From the NCBI GenBank assembly GCA_022712895.1, contig JAFLJS010000008.1, forward strand, positions 124,001-188,000: a stretch of DNA of 64,000 nt. Reading direction: 5' to 3'. Of this stretch, positions 1-10,123 are shown piece by piece. The notes under the pieces are model-generated. The model was not told the DNA's origin and made no database searches. It saw only the letters and a list, made by a program, of their open reading frames with translations. This stretch comes from Desulfocapsa sp. Its GTDB lineage: Bacteria; Desulfobacterota; Desulfobulbia; Desulfobulbales; Desulfocapsaceae. The first letter of the stretch is position 1. Every line of letters begins with the position of its first letter. The position numbers and the translations under genes are program-made.

Positions 1-1153
<1,153 letters not shown>

Positions 1154-1290
1154 TTATTTCAAAATGAATTAGCAGCCACAAAATAGTAGCACTAACGTAT
1201 GGATATTTCATATAAAAAAGGGAAAGATGAGCGAAACTAAACACAGAAAGTGTTTCATAGTCATTCCGATCTAGCTGCAATCGAAAAAAG

Positions 1291-1382
1291 CTTCATATGC
1301 GAGGCGCGTAGATTTTATATCATTTCGGCGTACTAAAGTACGTTGTAATTATATAAAATATACAGCAACGAAGCAGATGAAG
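1291..1382. repeat. Large imperfect palindrome between TPP riboswitch and thiC
   Basis: About 92 bp in which the left arm (CTTCATATGCGAGG..., then ATTTTATAT and CGTACT) is complementary to the right arm (AGTACG, ATATAAAAT, ...GCAGATGAAG). On the minus strand, the direction of thiC transcription, it ends in GAAGCTTTTTT, so it can form a terminator-like hairpin downstream of the riboswitch. On the plus strand it is followed by a run of nine T. It could be the riboswitch expression platform, a bidirectional terminator, or a copy of a dispersed palindromic repeat. No second copy was found in this window. Confidence 0.6.
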
Positions 1383-1403
1383 ATTTTTTTTTGTTCCAGC
1401 AGC

Positions 1404-1482
1404 AACTTTCCCTACGACTTTATTACAAAAGCATCAGGTTCAAGGGGTTTGTTCTCAGCCAGTTTCCCAGCACCCCCAAGTC
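1404..1482 (-). ncRNA. TPP riboswitch (THI element) upstream of thiC
   Basis: The minus strand carries the conserved THI-box blocks in order: GGGGGTGC, then CTGAGA, then CCCTTGAACCTGAT, then GTAGGGAA. These are the P1, P2/J and P4/P5 signature pieces of the TPP aptamer. It lies between thiD and thiC and should sense thiamin pyrophosphate to control thiC. Confidence 0.93.
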
Positions 1483-1502
1483 AATTATTTCTTACAACAA
1501 AT

Positions 1503-2315
1503 TCAAACAGTCCACCAGTTATGAAAATGGTGCACCGGGCCGTGCCCAGCACCGATCTTCACTTCAGCCCCACCTAGCAATGCTCCATCGATATAGGCCT
1601 TAGCATCACGCACTGCGGCAGATAACTCCATGCCTTTAGCCAGACAAGAAGCAATAGCAGAAGAAATGGTACAACCTGTACCATGACTGTTTCGGGTATC
1701 GATCCGAGGACTTTCCAGTTTCAGGATCTCGTCACACTTGCGATCATAGAGCAGATCGATACTGCTTATCCCGTCAAGGGCGCCTCCTTTGAGGAACACC
1801 CGATCACAACCCAAGTCCGCCAGATCCCGACATGCGCCTTCCATCTGTGAGATTTCTGTTACATCCCTTTCCAGCAGAATCGAAGCCTCTGCAAGATTTG
1901 GAGTAATAACGGTGGCCATGGGAAAGAGATATTCTTTCAAGGCCTGAACCGCATCGTCCTGAAGAAGTTTGTCTCCATTTCTGGTCACCATCACCGGGTC
2001 CAGAACAATGCTTGAACAGTCATACTGCTGCAAACACTCGGCCACAGTTTGTATCACCTCAGGAGAATGGAGCATACCGATCTTTACAGCATCAGCACCG
2101 ATGTCAGTCATAACAGCGTCCATCTGTAGGGCAATAAACTCTGGTGGCACTGCTTGAATCCCTGTCACGCTGACCGTGTTCTGCGCAGTCAAGGCAGTTA
2201 TCACCGTCATCCCATAGCAGCCAAGAGCTGAAAATGTTTTCAGATCCGCTTGAATACCTGCCCCGCCACCACTATCTGACCCGGCAATGGTCAGCGCTCT
2301 ATGATACGTCTTCAT
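1503..2315 (-). CDS. thiD: Hydroxymethylpyrimidine/phosphomethylpyrimidine kinase
   Basis: Phosphorylates HMP and HMP-P to HMP-PP in thiamin synthesis. The 270-residue protein is full length for the ThiD/ribokinase-like family. It opens with ALTIAGSDSGGGAGIQADLK, the substrate/phosphate loop typical of ThiD, and carries the family's anion-hole motif GTGCTISSAIAS near the C terminus. It starts 7 bp after thiY ends, so it is the distal gene of the thiZXYD unit and can use imported pyrimidine directly. The downstream TPP riboswitch lies between it and thiC. Confidence 0.95.
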   Translation of the reverse strand: MKTYHRALTIAGSDSGGGAGIQADLKTFSALGCYGMTVITALTAQNTVSVTGIQAVPPEFIALQMDAVMTDIGADAVKIGMLHSPEVIQTVAECLQQYDCSSIVLDPVMVTRNGDKLLQDDAVQALKEYLFPMATVITPNLAEASILLERDVTEISQMEGACRDLADLGCDRVFLKGGALDGISSIDLLYDRKCDEILKLESPRIDTRNSHGTGCTISSAIASCLAKGMELSAAVRDAKAYIDGALLGGAEVKIGAGHGPVHHFHNWWTV

Positions 2316-2322
2316 TCGCTGA

Positions 2323-3258
2323 CTACCAGGTATGAATCAGATCTGTTGCTTTGACCGGTTTTTCAATCAAACCATGTTCAAGGGAAAAATCAGCAAATCG
2401 CTGCCAAGCCGCCGCATCCGAGCCACCAGGAGTTGCATAATATGGAAGAGTCAGCTTAAACGCATCGGTCTCAATACGAGCATCGGCTTCGGGCAGAGCT
2501 GCAAGATATGTCTTTAATGCATCTTCTGGATGCTCACGCATATAGGCAGTTGCCGATTCAACAGCCTGGATAAAAGATTTGATATCTGCTTCCTTCTCGG
2601 CAAGGTTTTTTGCCCCGCTAACAAAGATCAACTCCTCATAATCAGGGATTCCAAATTTCTCGAGTTCAAAATAGTCAGCCTCAAGATTCTGATGAGCCAT
2701 TGTCACTGTTTCATAGGTTTTAAAAGGCCCCATGACAGCATCCACATGACCGGCAACCAAAGCAGGTACAATGGTAAAGCCAACATTGATCGCCTCATAA
2801 TTCTTCACCCCGTTAATGGACATAAAGGCTTTGAGCATCACATCCATAAGTCCGGGAACTGTATAACCGATCGTCTTTCCTTCCAGATCTTTGGGTGTTT
2901 TGATTGCATCATTTTTTAGAAAAAGAAGGGTGGTCAGGGGATGCTCCACCAGCCGTCCCACCACCTTGATTTCAAGACCAGCAGAAGCTGCAATAATGGT
3001 CTGCGGCTCATATGAAACAGCTATATCCACATTACCGGAAGCAGCAAGTTTTAAACCATCGGCAGTTTCAGAGGGAGAGATAATCTCCACCTCCAGCCCT
3101 TTTTCCTTAAAGAGACCTTTCTCCTGCGCCACGTAGATGGGCAGATGGTCAATGTTTGGGAACCAATCCAGCATCAAGGTCAGCTTCTCTGCCGAAACAG
3201 AACTTGCAGAAAAAAGGAATGTACAGATAAGGCAAATTGCAGATAGTTGTTTTTTCAT
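2323..3258 (-). CDS. thiY: Thiamin pyrimidine precursor ABC transporter, substrate-binding protein (ThiY/NMT1-like)
   Basis: Periplasmic binding protein of the NMT1/THI5-like family that captures thiamin pyrimidine precursors (formylaminopyrimidine or HMP). The 311 residues start with a clear signal peptide (positively charged MKKQ, hydrophobic core, cleavage near SVSA-EK). The mature start LTLMLDWFPNIDHLPIYVAQ is characteristic: ThiY-type proteins have LDWxPNxxH. It sits directly downstream of its permease and ATPase genes, behind a TPP riboswitch, and next to thiD. The exact ligand cannot be read from sequence. Confidence 0.9.
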   Translation of the reverse strand: MKKQLSAICLICTFLFSASSVSAEKLTLMLDWFPNIDHLPIYVAQEKGLFKEKGLEVEIISPSETADGLKLAASGNVDIAVSYEPQTIIAASAGLEIKVVGRLVEHPLTTLLFLKNDAIKTPKDLEGKTIGYTVPGLMDVMLKAFMSINGVKNYEAINVGFTIVPALVAGHVDAVMGPFKTYETVTMAHQNLEADYFELEKFGIPDYEELIFVSGAKNLAEKEADIKSFIQAVESATAYMREHPEDALKTYLAALPEADARIETDAFKLTLPYYATPGGSDAAAWQRFADFSLEHGLIEKPVKATDLIHTW

Positions 3259-3269
3259 AACCTATTATC

Positions 3270-4028
3270 CTACTGTGAAAATTGTTGATCATTTTTCCAA
3301 TGAATACTCTTTTTTTCGAGCCACCCCACTCCAAACCAGAGCAGCAGCCCCATAAGAGACAACCACAGGATGACAGCAAAAACCAGATCGACCTTTAAGC
3401 GGGCATTAGCCTGAATCATAAGATAGCCCAAACCTTTTTGTGCCCCAACCCACTCGCCGATCACTGCTCCGATGGTCGCCACCGTAACTCCCACTCGCAA
3501 TCCTGCAAAAAAATGGGGTAGCGCCCAGGGCCAGTAGAGGTAACGCATGGTCTGCCAGAAGCCAGCCCCCATAAGACGAAACAGAACACGATATTCACGG
3601 TCACATCCCTTAAATCCTTCCAGAAGACTAACAGTGATGGGGAAAAAAATAATAATTGCAGCCATTAAAATTTTACCGGCCATCCCGTATCCAAGCCACA
3701 CAACCAGTAAAGGTGCCAAGGCAAAAACCGGTATCGCCTGGGAAGCCACAAGAAAGGGCGAAAGGGCCTTTTCCAGCCATGGCCAGGCAAACATTCCCAT
3801 GGCCAGAGGAAGAGCGACAGCCAAAGCCAGACCGATACCGCAAATAATTTCCATGCCGGTGATAAACGCATGGGGCAGAATCAGCGGAGCCTGGAATACG
3901 GCCGTCATCACAATAATAGAGGGCGGCGGCAGGATAAAAATCGGAATCGTAAAGATTTGGCAGGCCGCCTCCCACAAGCCAAAAAGCAAAAGCAGGAACG
4001 CTAAAGCCAGAAGATTAGCACGGGACAT
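3270..4028 (-). CDS. thiX: Thiamin precursor ABC transporter permease
   Basis: Inner-membrane permease of 252 residues with about six hydrophobic segments and a BPD-type EAA loop near GAGFWQTMRYLYWPWALPH. It belongs to the nitrate/sulfonate/taurine-like permease family, which includes ThiX. Its start overlaps the upstream ATPase gene by 14 bp and it is followed after 11 bp by the binding-protein gene, so the three are co-translated. The role in pyrimidine import is inferred from the operon and riboswitch. Confidence 0.88.
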   Translation of the reverse strand: MSRANLLALAFLLLLFGLWEAACQIFTIPIFILPPPSIIVMTAVFQAPLILPHAFITGMEIICGIGLALAVALPLAMGMFAWPWLEKALSPFLVASQAIPVFALAPLLVVWLGYGMAGKILMAAIIIFFPITVSLLEGFKGCDREYRVLFRLMGAGFWQTMRYLYWPWALPHFFAGLRVGVTVATIGAVIGEWVGAQKGLGYLMIQANARLKVDLVFAVILWLSLMGLLLWFGVGWLEKKSIHWKNDQQFSQ

Positions 4029-4761
4029 GCTCGATATCTCCTGTTAGCTTCCGCATAATTCTGTCTTTCATAGCCAGCAACTCAGGATTATCAAAACGCC
4101 TGGGTTTATCACCAGTGAGTACAATTTTTTCAACAATTCCCATTGGTTTCGTGCTAAGCAAATAGAGATCGTCAGCCAAAAGCAGAGCCTCATCCACATC
4201 ATGGGTAATCATAAGCATGGTTCTGTCAAATTCGCTCTGCAGCAGAAGCAAAAGTGATTGCAGGCTTTTTCGTGTTATAGCATCCAACGCAGAAAGCGGC
4301 TCATCAAGCAAAATTAAATCCCGCTTAAACATAAGTGTTCGTACCAGCGCACAGCGTTGCCGCATTCCTCCTGATACTTCATGGGGCAAATGGGCTTCGT
4401 AACCGGCAAGCCCTAATCGTGCGAACAGTTGCGTGGCACGTGTGCGGGCTTTTCCCAAATCCTCTCCACCTGTTTTCGCAGGTAGCAGACTATTCTCTAG
4501 CAGAGAAAACCAGGGAAGAAGGAGATCTTTTTGATGCATATAGGCCGCCAGATCTCCCAGGTGAGCCACCTCGTCACCCTGCCAACGGATATGTCCTTCG
4601 TCAGCCGGAATTACTCCTGTAAGCACATCAAAAAAAGTAGACTTGCCACAGCCTGACGGACCGATGAGCACAGCAAAACGATTTCGATTCACCGTGAGAT
4701 CAAACCCGGAAAAAACGGGTTGCTGATCAAAAGCTTTAGTTAAACTGGAAACAGAAAGCAT
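4015..4761 (-). CDS. thiZ: Thiamin precursor ABC transporter ATP-binding protein
   Basis: ATPase of the pyrimidine importer, about 248 residues. Walker A GPSGCGKST, Q-loop YMHQKDLLLPW, signature SGGMRQRCALVR, Walker B LILLDEPLSALD and H-loop ITHDVDEAL are all present. A GTG nine bases upstream (4770) would add three residues. ATG at 4761 is preferred because MLSVSSLTKAF is a usual start for this family, but neither start has a strong ribosome-binding site. It is the first gene after the second TPP riboswitch. Confidence 0.9.
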   Translation of the reverse strand: MLSVSSLTKAFDQQPVFSGFDLTVNRNRFAVLIGPSGCGKSTFFDVLTGVIPADEGHIRWQGDEVAHLGDLAAYMHQKDLLLPWFSLLENSLLPAKTGGEDLGKARTRATQLFARLGLAGYEAHLPHEVSGGMRQRCALVRTLMFKRDLILLDEPLSALDAITRKSLQSLLLLLQSEFDRTMLMITHDVDEALLLADDLYLLSTKPMGIVEKIVLTGDKPRRFDNPELLAMKDRIMRKLTGDIEHVPC

Positions 4762-4842
4762 CAACCACACTCAGGCAGAAAATATACAAGAAGGAAAAGG
4801 TGCACCAGATTTGGCACAAGTGGAATATATCACATTCACCAC

Positions 4843-4917
4843 GACTTTCCCTGCGACTTCATTATAAGCATCAGGTTCCAGGGGTTTATTCTCAGCCATT
4901 GTTCGGCACCCCCAAGT
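4843..4917 (-). ncRNA. TPP riboswitch upstream of thiZXYD
   Basis: The minus strand shows GGGGGTGC, GGCTGAGA, CCCTGGAACCTGAT and GCAGGGAA in the order of the THI box, nearly identical in layout to the copy before thiC. It lies about 80 bp upstream of thiZ and should make pyrimidine uptake and thiD TPP-responsive. Confidence 0.92.
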
Positions 4918-5107
4918 CTTATCATTTGATTTCAAGCTGCAAAAATACTCTACATGGGGAAGATATGCAAGAAGCGTTCTTTAAGCGTTACAGAGAACAG
5001 AGAAACTCCCATTTGACTGTTTAACGCATTGTGCATACAATAACAGGATAAAGAATGACTAAAAATCTAGCTCTGACAGACTCATAAAACTATTCCAAAG
5101 GAAATAT

Positions 5108-5548
5108 ATGGAACTTGCATCCCCTGGACTACTGTGGCTAAGTATTGGCGTTATTCTTTTTGTCATGGAAATGGCTGTACCCGGTTTTATACTGTTTTTC
5201 TTCGGAGTGGCTGCCTGGATAACTGCTCTTGGCAGCTATTTTTTCGACTGGAATATCACAGTTCAACTAAGTGTTTTTCTTGTTGCTTCTCTGGGTTCTC
5301 TTTTTGGCCTGCGTGGCTTCGTGCAGAAAACATTTATCGGTGACTCTAAGGAGGATGGGCAAGACACGATCATGGCTCAGGGCGGAGAAAAATGTACTGT
5401 CAGTGTTGCAATTCAGCCACCCGCCGAGGGCCAAGTCAAATTTAGTGGAACCTTCTGGCGCGCCACAGCAGAAGAAGCTTGTGAAGAAGGTGAAGTCGTC
5501 ATTATTGAAAAACAGGAAGATCTACTGATTACAGTCAAAAAACTCTAG
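5108..5548 (+). CDS. NfeD-like membrane protein
   Basis: A 146-residue protein with N-terminal hydrophobic segments (about residues 8-75) and a soluble C-terminal part (about 85-146) fitting the OB-fold of short NfeD proteins that pair with SPFH-domain partners. The partner SPFH gene follows after 50 bp in the same direction, the usual operon arrangement. The family is thought to organise membrane microdomains or assist protease/SPFH complexes; no enzymatic activity is evident. The serine-protease domain of long NfeD proteins is absent. Confidence 0.8.
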   Translation: MELASPGLLWLSIGVILFVMEMAVPGFILFFFGVAAWITALGSYFFDWNITVQLSVFLVASLGSLFGLRGFVQKTFIGDSKEDGQDTIMAQGGEKCTVSVAIQPPAEGQVKFSGTFWRATAEEACEEGEVVIIEKQEDLLITVKKL

Positions 5549-5598
5549 TTGACTGATCGGCTAAACGTACACACTACACTCAACCAAAGGAGTAAATA

Positions 5599-6561
5599 AT
5601 GGAACCCTTAATTGGTCTTGGCATTCTCATAGCATTTATGGTCGTGATCCTTGTCAAAACAGCTGTCGTTGTCCCCCAGCGTAGCGAATATGTGGTGGAG
5701 CGGCTGGGTAAATACAGAGGGACACTTCAGGCCGGATTCCATATCCTGATTCCCTTTTTTGACCGTGTTGCCTACAAACGGAATCTGAAAGAGGAACCCA
5801 TCGATATTGCGGCTCAGACCTGTATTACCTCCGACAATGTTACCTTGGAAGTGGATGGAGTTTTGTACCTACAGGTGATAGATGCGAAGAAATCCGCCTA
5901 TGGTATCGACAATTATCATTTTGCCGTAGCCCAGCTCGCCCAGACATCTCTGCGTTCTGCCATTGGTAAAATCGAGCTGGATAAATCCTTTGAGGCCCGG
6001 GAAACACTAAACGGTCAGGTCGTCATGGCACTTGATGAAGCCGCCGTGAACTGGGGGGTAAAGGTTTTGCGGTACGAAATAAAGGATATTCAGCCACCCC
6101 GCACAGTCCTTGAAGCCATGGAAAAGCAGATGAAGGCGGAGCGGGAAAAACGTGCAGAAATAGCACGTTCAGAAGCGATCAAACAGGCGACTATAAATCG
6201 TGCAGCGGGTGAGCGGGCAGAGGCAATCGCCTTGTCTGAAGGAGAGAAGATAAAGCGCATTAACGAGGCGGAAGGTAAGGCACAGGAGATCCTTATGGTT
6301 GCAGAAGCTTCGGCAGAAGGCATACGCAAAGTGGCCCAAAGCCTCTCTTTACCCGGAGGCACTGATGCAGCCAATCTGGAAGTAGCAAAAAGTTATATCA
6401 AAGAATTTGGAAATCTGGCAAAAGAGAACAATACCATGATCCTGCCCGGCAACCTGACAGATATTGCTGGCATGGTGACTGCTGCCATGTCAACTCTTCA
6501 ACAGACTAAGGCCGCTGCCAATAAATCTGCTGCGCCACAGCCCAGGAAACCAACAGCTTAA
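5599..6561 (+). CDS. SPFH/band 7 (stomatin-like, QmcA-type) membrane protein
   Basis: 320 residues with one N-terminal membrane anchor (about 4-25), then a SPFH domain starting at VVVPQRSEYVVERLGKYRG. A charged, Ala/Glu/Lys-rich helical coiled coil (about 170-250, with KQMKAEREKRAEIARSEA) follows. The DNVTLEVDGVLYLQV block is typical of bacterial stomatin homologues. AAAGGAG lies ahead of the ATG. The preceding NfeD gene is its expected partner. Role: scaffold of membrane microdomains or regulator of membrane proteolysis, inferred from the family. Confidence 0.88.
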   Translation: MEPLIGLGILIAFMVVILVKTAVVVPQRSEYVVERLGKYRGTLQAGFHILIPFFDRVAYKRNLKEEPIDIAAQTCITSDNVTLEVDGVLYLQVIDAKKSAYGIDNYHFAVAQLAQTSLRSAIGKIELDKSFEARETLNGQVVMALDEAAVNWGVKVLRYEIKDIQPPRTVLEAMEKQMKAEREKRAEIARSEAIKQATINRAAGERAEAIALSEGEKIKRINEAEGKAQEILMVAEASAEGIRKVAQSLSLPGGTDAANLEVAKSYIKEFGNLAKENNTMILPGNLTDIAGMVTAAMSTLQQTKAAANKSAAPQPRKPTA

Positions 6562-6582
6562 GGGCAGCTTGAAAATACGTAA

Positions 6583-6608
6583 GCCAGCCAGGATAACTCC
6601 CGGCTGGC
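6583..6608. terminator. Hairpin between convergent SPFH and response-regulator genes
   Basis: GCCAGCCAGG-ATAACT-CCCGGCTGGC forms a GC-rich stem with one mismatch in the 72-bp gap between two convergent genes. The T-run is weak on both sides (TTACGTATTTTC on the minus strand), so termination is likely but not certain. Confidence 0.55.
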
Positions 6609-6633
6609 CACAGACCTCCCCACATTCAGGAAA

Positions 6634-7986
6634 CTACTCCAAACCCAGTTTCTTAATTTTTCGCCACAAAGACACGCGGTCAATGTTCAGGGCTTTGGCC
6701 GCTGCAGTTTTATTATATGCAGTCTCCTTAAGAATCCACTCAATATACGACTTTTCCACTTCTTCCATGCTGGCATATTTTCCAGCACTTTTTCTAAAAG
6801 TCTGAATGTCCAGGCTCCGGAGATCGTCCGGTATCTGAGCAAGTCTCAGGATATTGCTATTGGCAAGGGCAACTCCCCGTTCAATAATATTTTCAAGTTC
6901 ACGTACGTTACCCGGAAAATCATAATGCTGTAAGGTATCAAGCACTTCCTGGCTGACCTCGGCCACCTCCTTATGCATCGAGGCGTTATATTTATCAAGA
7001 AAAGACTGAATAAGCAGTGGAATGTCATCCTTTCGCTCAGAAAGAGGTGGAATCTTCAGGGATACAACATTGATCCGGTAAAAAAGATCCTGCCTGAAAT
7101 TTCCCGACTTGACCTCCTTCTCAAGATCTCTATTAGTAGCAGCCACAAAACGCACATTCACCTTAACAGGAGTTGTCCCCCCCACCGGTATCACTTCCTG
7201 CTCCTGAAGAATCCTTAAAAATTTTACCTGCATGGACAGAGACATTTCAGTGATTTCATCAAGGAAAAGCGTTCCGCCATTGGCCATTTCCACCAGCCCT
7301 TTTTTGTCCTTGTCAGCACCTGTAAAGGCTCCCTTACTATGCCCAAAAAGTTCATTGGTCAACAGCTCCTCACCAAAGGCTCCACAGTTGATGGAAAGCA
7401 TGATTGCAGCATGGCGTGGACTTTCATTATGAATATACTTTGCCAGAAGCTCTTTTCCAGTACCGGACTCACCGCTGATAACGACACTGGTATCGGTGGC
7501 GGCAATCTGACTCGCCATTTCCAGAAGATCTTTCATGGCGCGGTTATGCGTGACGATTCGCAATTGCTCGTTACTGGTGCCGACCTGTTTTCGTAACTGT
7601 TCGACTTCACGAATCAGCTGATATTTCTGGGTAGCCTCATGCACCACCTTACGAACTTCATCCAGTTTAAAAGGCTTGGTAATGTAATGATAGGCCCCGG
7701 CCTTAAGAGCCGCGACAGCGGAATCAACAGTAGAAAACCCAGTGATCATAATTACTTCTGTTTGCGGACAGACAGATTTAACCCGCTTTAAGAGCTGCAT
7801 CCCATCCACCTGGGGCATCTTCAAATCAGTAAGAACAAGGGCAAACTCCTGCTTGTCCAAATAGGCCAGTGCCTGTTTCCCACTTTTGGCAGCGCTAACC
7901 TTGTACCCCTCTTTTTTAAGAATATGGCACAGGTTTTTAAGAGCTACAGCCTCATCATCAACAACTAAAATTTCGAAATCTGACAT
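6634..7986 (-). CDS. Sigma-54-dependent response regulator (NtrC family)
   Basis: 450 residues: an N-terminal receiver (phospho-acceptor Asp in LVLTDLKMPQVDG), a central AAA+ domain (Walker A GESGTGKE, sigma-54 contact loop GAFTGA, FLDEITEM Walker B region), and a C-terminal Fis-type helix-turn-helix (AAAKALNIDRVSLWRKIKKL). Its ATG overlaps the stop of the kinase gene (TGATG), so the two are translationally coupled. The pair diverges from the carbonic anhydrase/Ehr operon at 9688, which has a sigma-54 promoter. That operon is the obvious candidate target, but this is inferred from position. Confidence 0.95.
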   Translation of the reverse strand: MSDFEILVVDDEAVALKNLCHILKKEGYKVSAAKSGKQALAYLDKQEFALVLTDLKMPQVDGMQLLKRVKSVCPQTEVIMITGFSTVDSAVAALKAGAYHYITKPFKLDEVRKVVHEATQKYQLIREVEQLRKQVGTSNEQLRIVTHNRAMKDLLEMASQIAATDTSVVISGESGTGKELLAKYIHNESPRHAAIMLSINCGAFGEELLTNELFGHSKGAFTGADKDKKGLVEMANGGTLFLDEITEMSLSMQVKFLRILQEQEVIPVGGTTPVKVNVRFVAATNRDLEKEVKSGNFRQDLFYRINVVSLKIPPLSERKDDIPLLIQSFLDKYNASMHKEVAEVSQEVLDTLQHYDFPGNVRELENIIERGVALANSNILRLAQIPDDLRSLDIQTFRKSAGKYASMEEVEKSYIEWILKETAYNKTAAAKALNIDRVSLWRKIKKLGLE

Positions 7987-9383
7987 CAGGAAATCTCCTC
8001 ACCGGGCAATCTGATAATAAAGGCTGTTCCCTCATCCGTACTCTCAACACTGATACTGCCACCATGCTGAATAATAATGTCATGAACGATAAAAAGACCA
8101 AGACCGGAGCCCTGGCCTGTATCTTTTGTAGTAAAAAATGGATCAAAAATTTTCTTTTGCACCTGCCTGGGAATTCCGGGACCAGTATCACTGAGAACTA
8201 TTTTCAACTCAGTTTGATGCTGCCAGGCACGAATTCGGATTATCCCTCCATCAATCAGCACATCGAAACTATTTTTAAAGAGATTGATAAACACCTGCTG
8301 GATTTTTTGTTTATCCGCAAAAATGACAATATTATCAGAAATTATCAGCTGAATATCTAAATTTTCAGCTAGTTGTCCCCGAAGCAATACCAGCACTTCC
8401 TCGCAAAGAGACTTCAGTGAATAAGAGTCTCTATGGAATTTGTCTTCCCGGGCCAAAGGCAATAAAGTGTTAACAATGGCTGAAGCCCGATTGGTTTCAG
8501 AACTTATCTGTAAAGCTAACTCCCTGGCATATTCCTCATCCCTCTCCTCAAGTTCCTCAATGAGAATTTGCGCTGAACTGGATATATTTGACAGAGGATT
8601 ATTAAACTCATGGGCGACACCAGCCAGCATGATGCCAAGCGATGCCAGTTTTTCAGACCTGACCAGTTGCTGCTGACGCTTTTTCAGCTCCCGGCTCATC
8701 CGATTAAATGCATTAATCAGGCTATTGATTTCCCGGTTTGTACTGACAAAGGGTACTTCCACAAAATCACCAGCTGCAATGGTTGCAGCGTGCCGCTCCA
8801 GTTGCTTCAAAGAAGAAACAATTCCCCTGCCCAGTAGCACCGCAACCGAACTGAACACAAGTATAAGAAAAGGTAACAAAAATAAGAGTGTATTCCTGAT
8901 AAGAGCCAAAAGATTATGAATAGTCTGATGCTCCCGAATAATCAGCTCTTCCGTAAGAGTCGTGAGCCTGTTTCCTTGTTCACGAATGTCAACTGCCAGC
9001 AATGTCTCTTCTGCGGGAAAATTCCGGAACCTTGTAAACGTTTCCTGATAGCGTTGCAAGGCCTGTTGAACGGCATTAATTTCGGCAAGAGAACTCAAGC
9101 GCACAAAAACCTCCCTGTTGTCTGTCAATTCCTGAGTAGCCATGCCAAGATAGGAAGTCCACTCCTTCATGGAATTGCTATCTTGATACAGTAAATAGTT
9201 CTTTTCCATACGCCGTACCTCCAGAACAACTTCCAGAAAGATATCGGCTTTTTCGATGGAAAAATGCTTCTCCTCCAAGGTCCGAACAATCCAGAGCATA
9301 AGAACAGAGCTGGTAACCATAAATACAAATACCAAATAAAACCAGAATGTTATCTTACTCCTAATACCCCCTGGCTGCTTCAT
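7986..9383 (-). CDS. Membrane sensor histidine kinase
   Basis: About 465 residues. TM1 near residues 15-37, a periplasmic helical sensor region of about 130 residues rich in Glu/Arg, and TM2 near 165-188 are followed by a HAMP linker. The HisKA domain has [16 protein letters not shown] (phospho-His in HEFNN) and the HATPase domain has the usual N, G1 (DTGPGIP) and G2 (GSGLGLF) boxes. The start at 9383 is preferred over the ATG 15 bases upstream because AAGGAGAGAGT lies just before it. It is the cognate kinase of the overlapping sigma-54 regulator. The sensed signal is unknown; CO2, bicarbonate or pH are guesses from the neighbouring operon. Confidence 0.92.
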   Translation of the reverse strand: MKQPGGIRSKITFWFYLVFVFMVTSSVLMLWIVRTLEEKHFSIEKADIFLEVVLEVRRMEKNYLLYQDSNSMKEWTSYLGMATQELTDNREVFVRLSSLAEINAVQQALQRYQETFTRFRNFPAEETLLAVDIREQGNRLTTLTEELIIREHQTIHNLLALIRNTLLFLLPFLILVFSSVAVLLGRGIVSSLKQLERHAATIAAGDFVEVPFVSTNREINSLINAFNRMSRELKKRQQQLVRSEKLASLGIMLAGVAHEFNNPLSNISSSAQILIEELEERDEEYARELALQISSETNRASAIVNTLLPLAREDKFHRDSYSLKSLCEEVLVLLRGQLAENLDIQLIISDNIVIFADKQKIQQVFINLFKNSFDVLIDGGIIRIRAWQHQTELKIVLSDTGPGIPRQVQKKIFDPFFTTKDTGQGSGLGLFIVHDIIIQHGGSISVESTDEGTAFIIRLPGEEIS

Positions 9384-9459
9384 ACTCTCTCCTTTCATGC
9401 GCTCTCATCATTATCTGTATACCCTATCGGACACCCACCCTACCGCCATACGTTTCATT

Positions 9460-9487
9460 TTGCAACAACATGTTCGATGATGCAACA
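9460..9487. promoter_or_regulatory. Candidate activator site, paired TGCAACA repeats
   Basis: Two direct TGCAACA motifs (9461 and 9481), 20 bp apart, lie about 145 bp upstream of the -24 element at 9618. They share the TGCAAC core with the perfect inverted repeat at 9539-9553 and may form a second enhancer site for the adjacent NtrC-type regulator. Confidence 0.4.
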
Positions 9488-9538
9488 TTGATGTATACCC
9501 CTATTTCTAGGGACTAATTAGGCCTCTCCTCAAACTGC

Positions 9539-9553
9539 GTTGCATTTTGCAAC
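9539..9553. promoter_or_regulatory. Candidate enhancer (UAS), inverted repeat GTTGCA-TTT-TGCAAC
   Basis: A perfect 6+3+6 palindrome centred about 73 bp upstream of the -24 box, at a distance typical of NtrC-family enhancer sites. It lies in the divergent gap next to a sigma-54 regulator gene. Confidence 0.5.
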
Positions 9554-9617
9554 ATTTTCTTCCTACCCTCTCACCAAAGCCGTAACTATCTACCTGTATT
9601 TACTGACTATCCACTTA

Positions 9618-9633
9618 TGGCACAGGATATGCA
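9618..9633 (+). promoter_or_regulatory. Sigma-54 (-24/-12) promoter of the CA/Ehr operon
   Basis: TGGCACAGGATATGCA matches the TGGCAC-N5-TTGCA consensus, with the GG and GC doublets at the required spacing; only the first T of TTGC is replaced by A. It lies 55 bp before the Usp-like gene that opens the operon and downstream of the candidate enhancers. Confidence 0.72.
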
Positions 9634-9687
9634 ATGAATCGAGAAATCCTAGCAACACAACCAAGCTGAACTATTCAGGGAAAATGC

Positions 9688-10104
9688 GTGCAGCAGCAAA
9701 CAATCAGTAACAAGAAGGTGCTCCTGGTGGCCAACTCTTCACTTTTAAGTGCTGAGACACTGCTCCATGGCATCAACTTAAGTAAAAGAATGGACGCTTC
9801 TCTGGAAGTTATGCATCTCTTGAAACAGGAACCGACCGCTAAAGCTACTCAAAAGTTAAAAGAAAAAATAGCTGCACTCCAGCCCGAGGAGCCCGTTGCC
9901 TATATTCAACTGGTGAACGACAGAGGGCTCACCATAGAGACTGTGGACTATGCCAAAAACAGACGAAACATCATCTGCGTGGCACTTTGCCTGAGGGGTG
10001 AGGGAACTCCACACAGGAAAGGGATTCGTCAAAAAAAACTTAACGCAATCACACAATTACTGAATTGCCCCGTTGTGCTCTATACGGACAGTCCAGCGAA
10101 CTAA
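9688..10104 (+). CDS. Usp-like small protein, first gene of CA/Ehr operon
   Basis: 138 residues from a GTG start with CAGGGA upstream; an ATG four bases earlier is out of frame. The pattern KKVLLVANSSLLSAETLLHGINLSKRMDASLEVMHLL, an alpha/beta start followed by NIICVAL and CPVVLYT strands, resembles the universal stress protein fold. The ATP-binding G-x2-G-x9-G(S/T) loop is not recognisable, so it may be a non-nucleotide-binding Usp-like regulator. It is 55 bp downstream of the sigma-54 promoter and is followed at 20 bp by a small unknown gene. Confidence 0.7.
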   Translation: MQQQTISNKKVLLVANSSLLSAETLLHGINLSKRMDASLEVMHLLKQEPTAKATQKLKEKIAALQPEEPVAYIQLVNDRGLTIETVDYAKNRRNIICVALCLRGEGTPHRKGIRQKKLNAITQLLNCPVVLYTDSPAN

Positions 10105-10123
10105 TACAACCGGAGAGGAAAAA

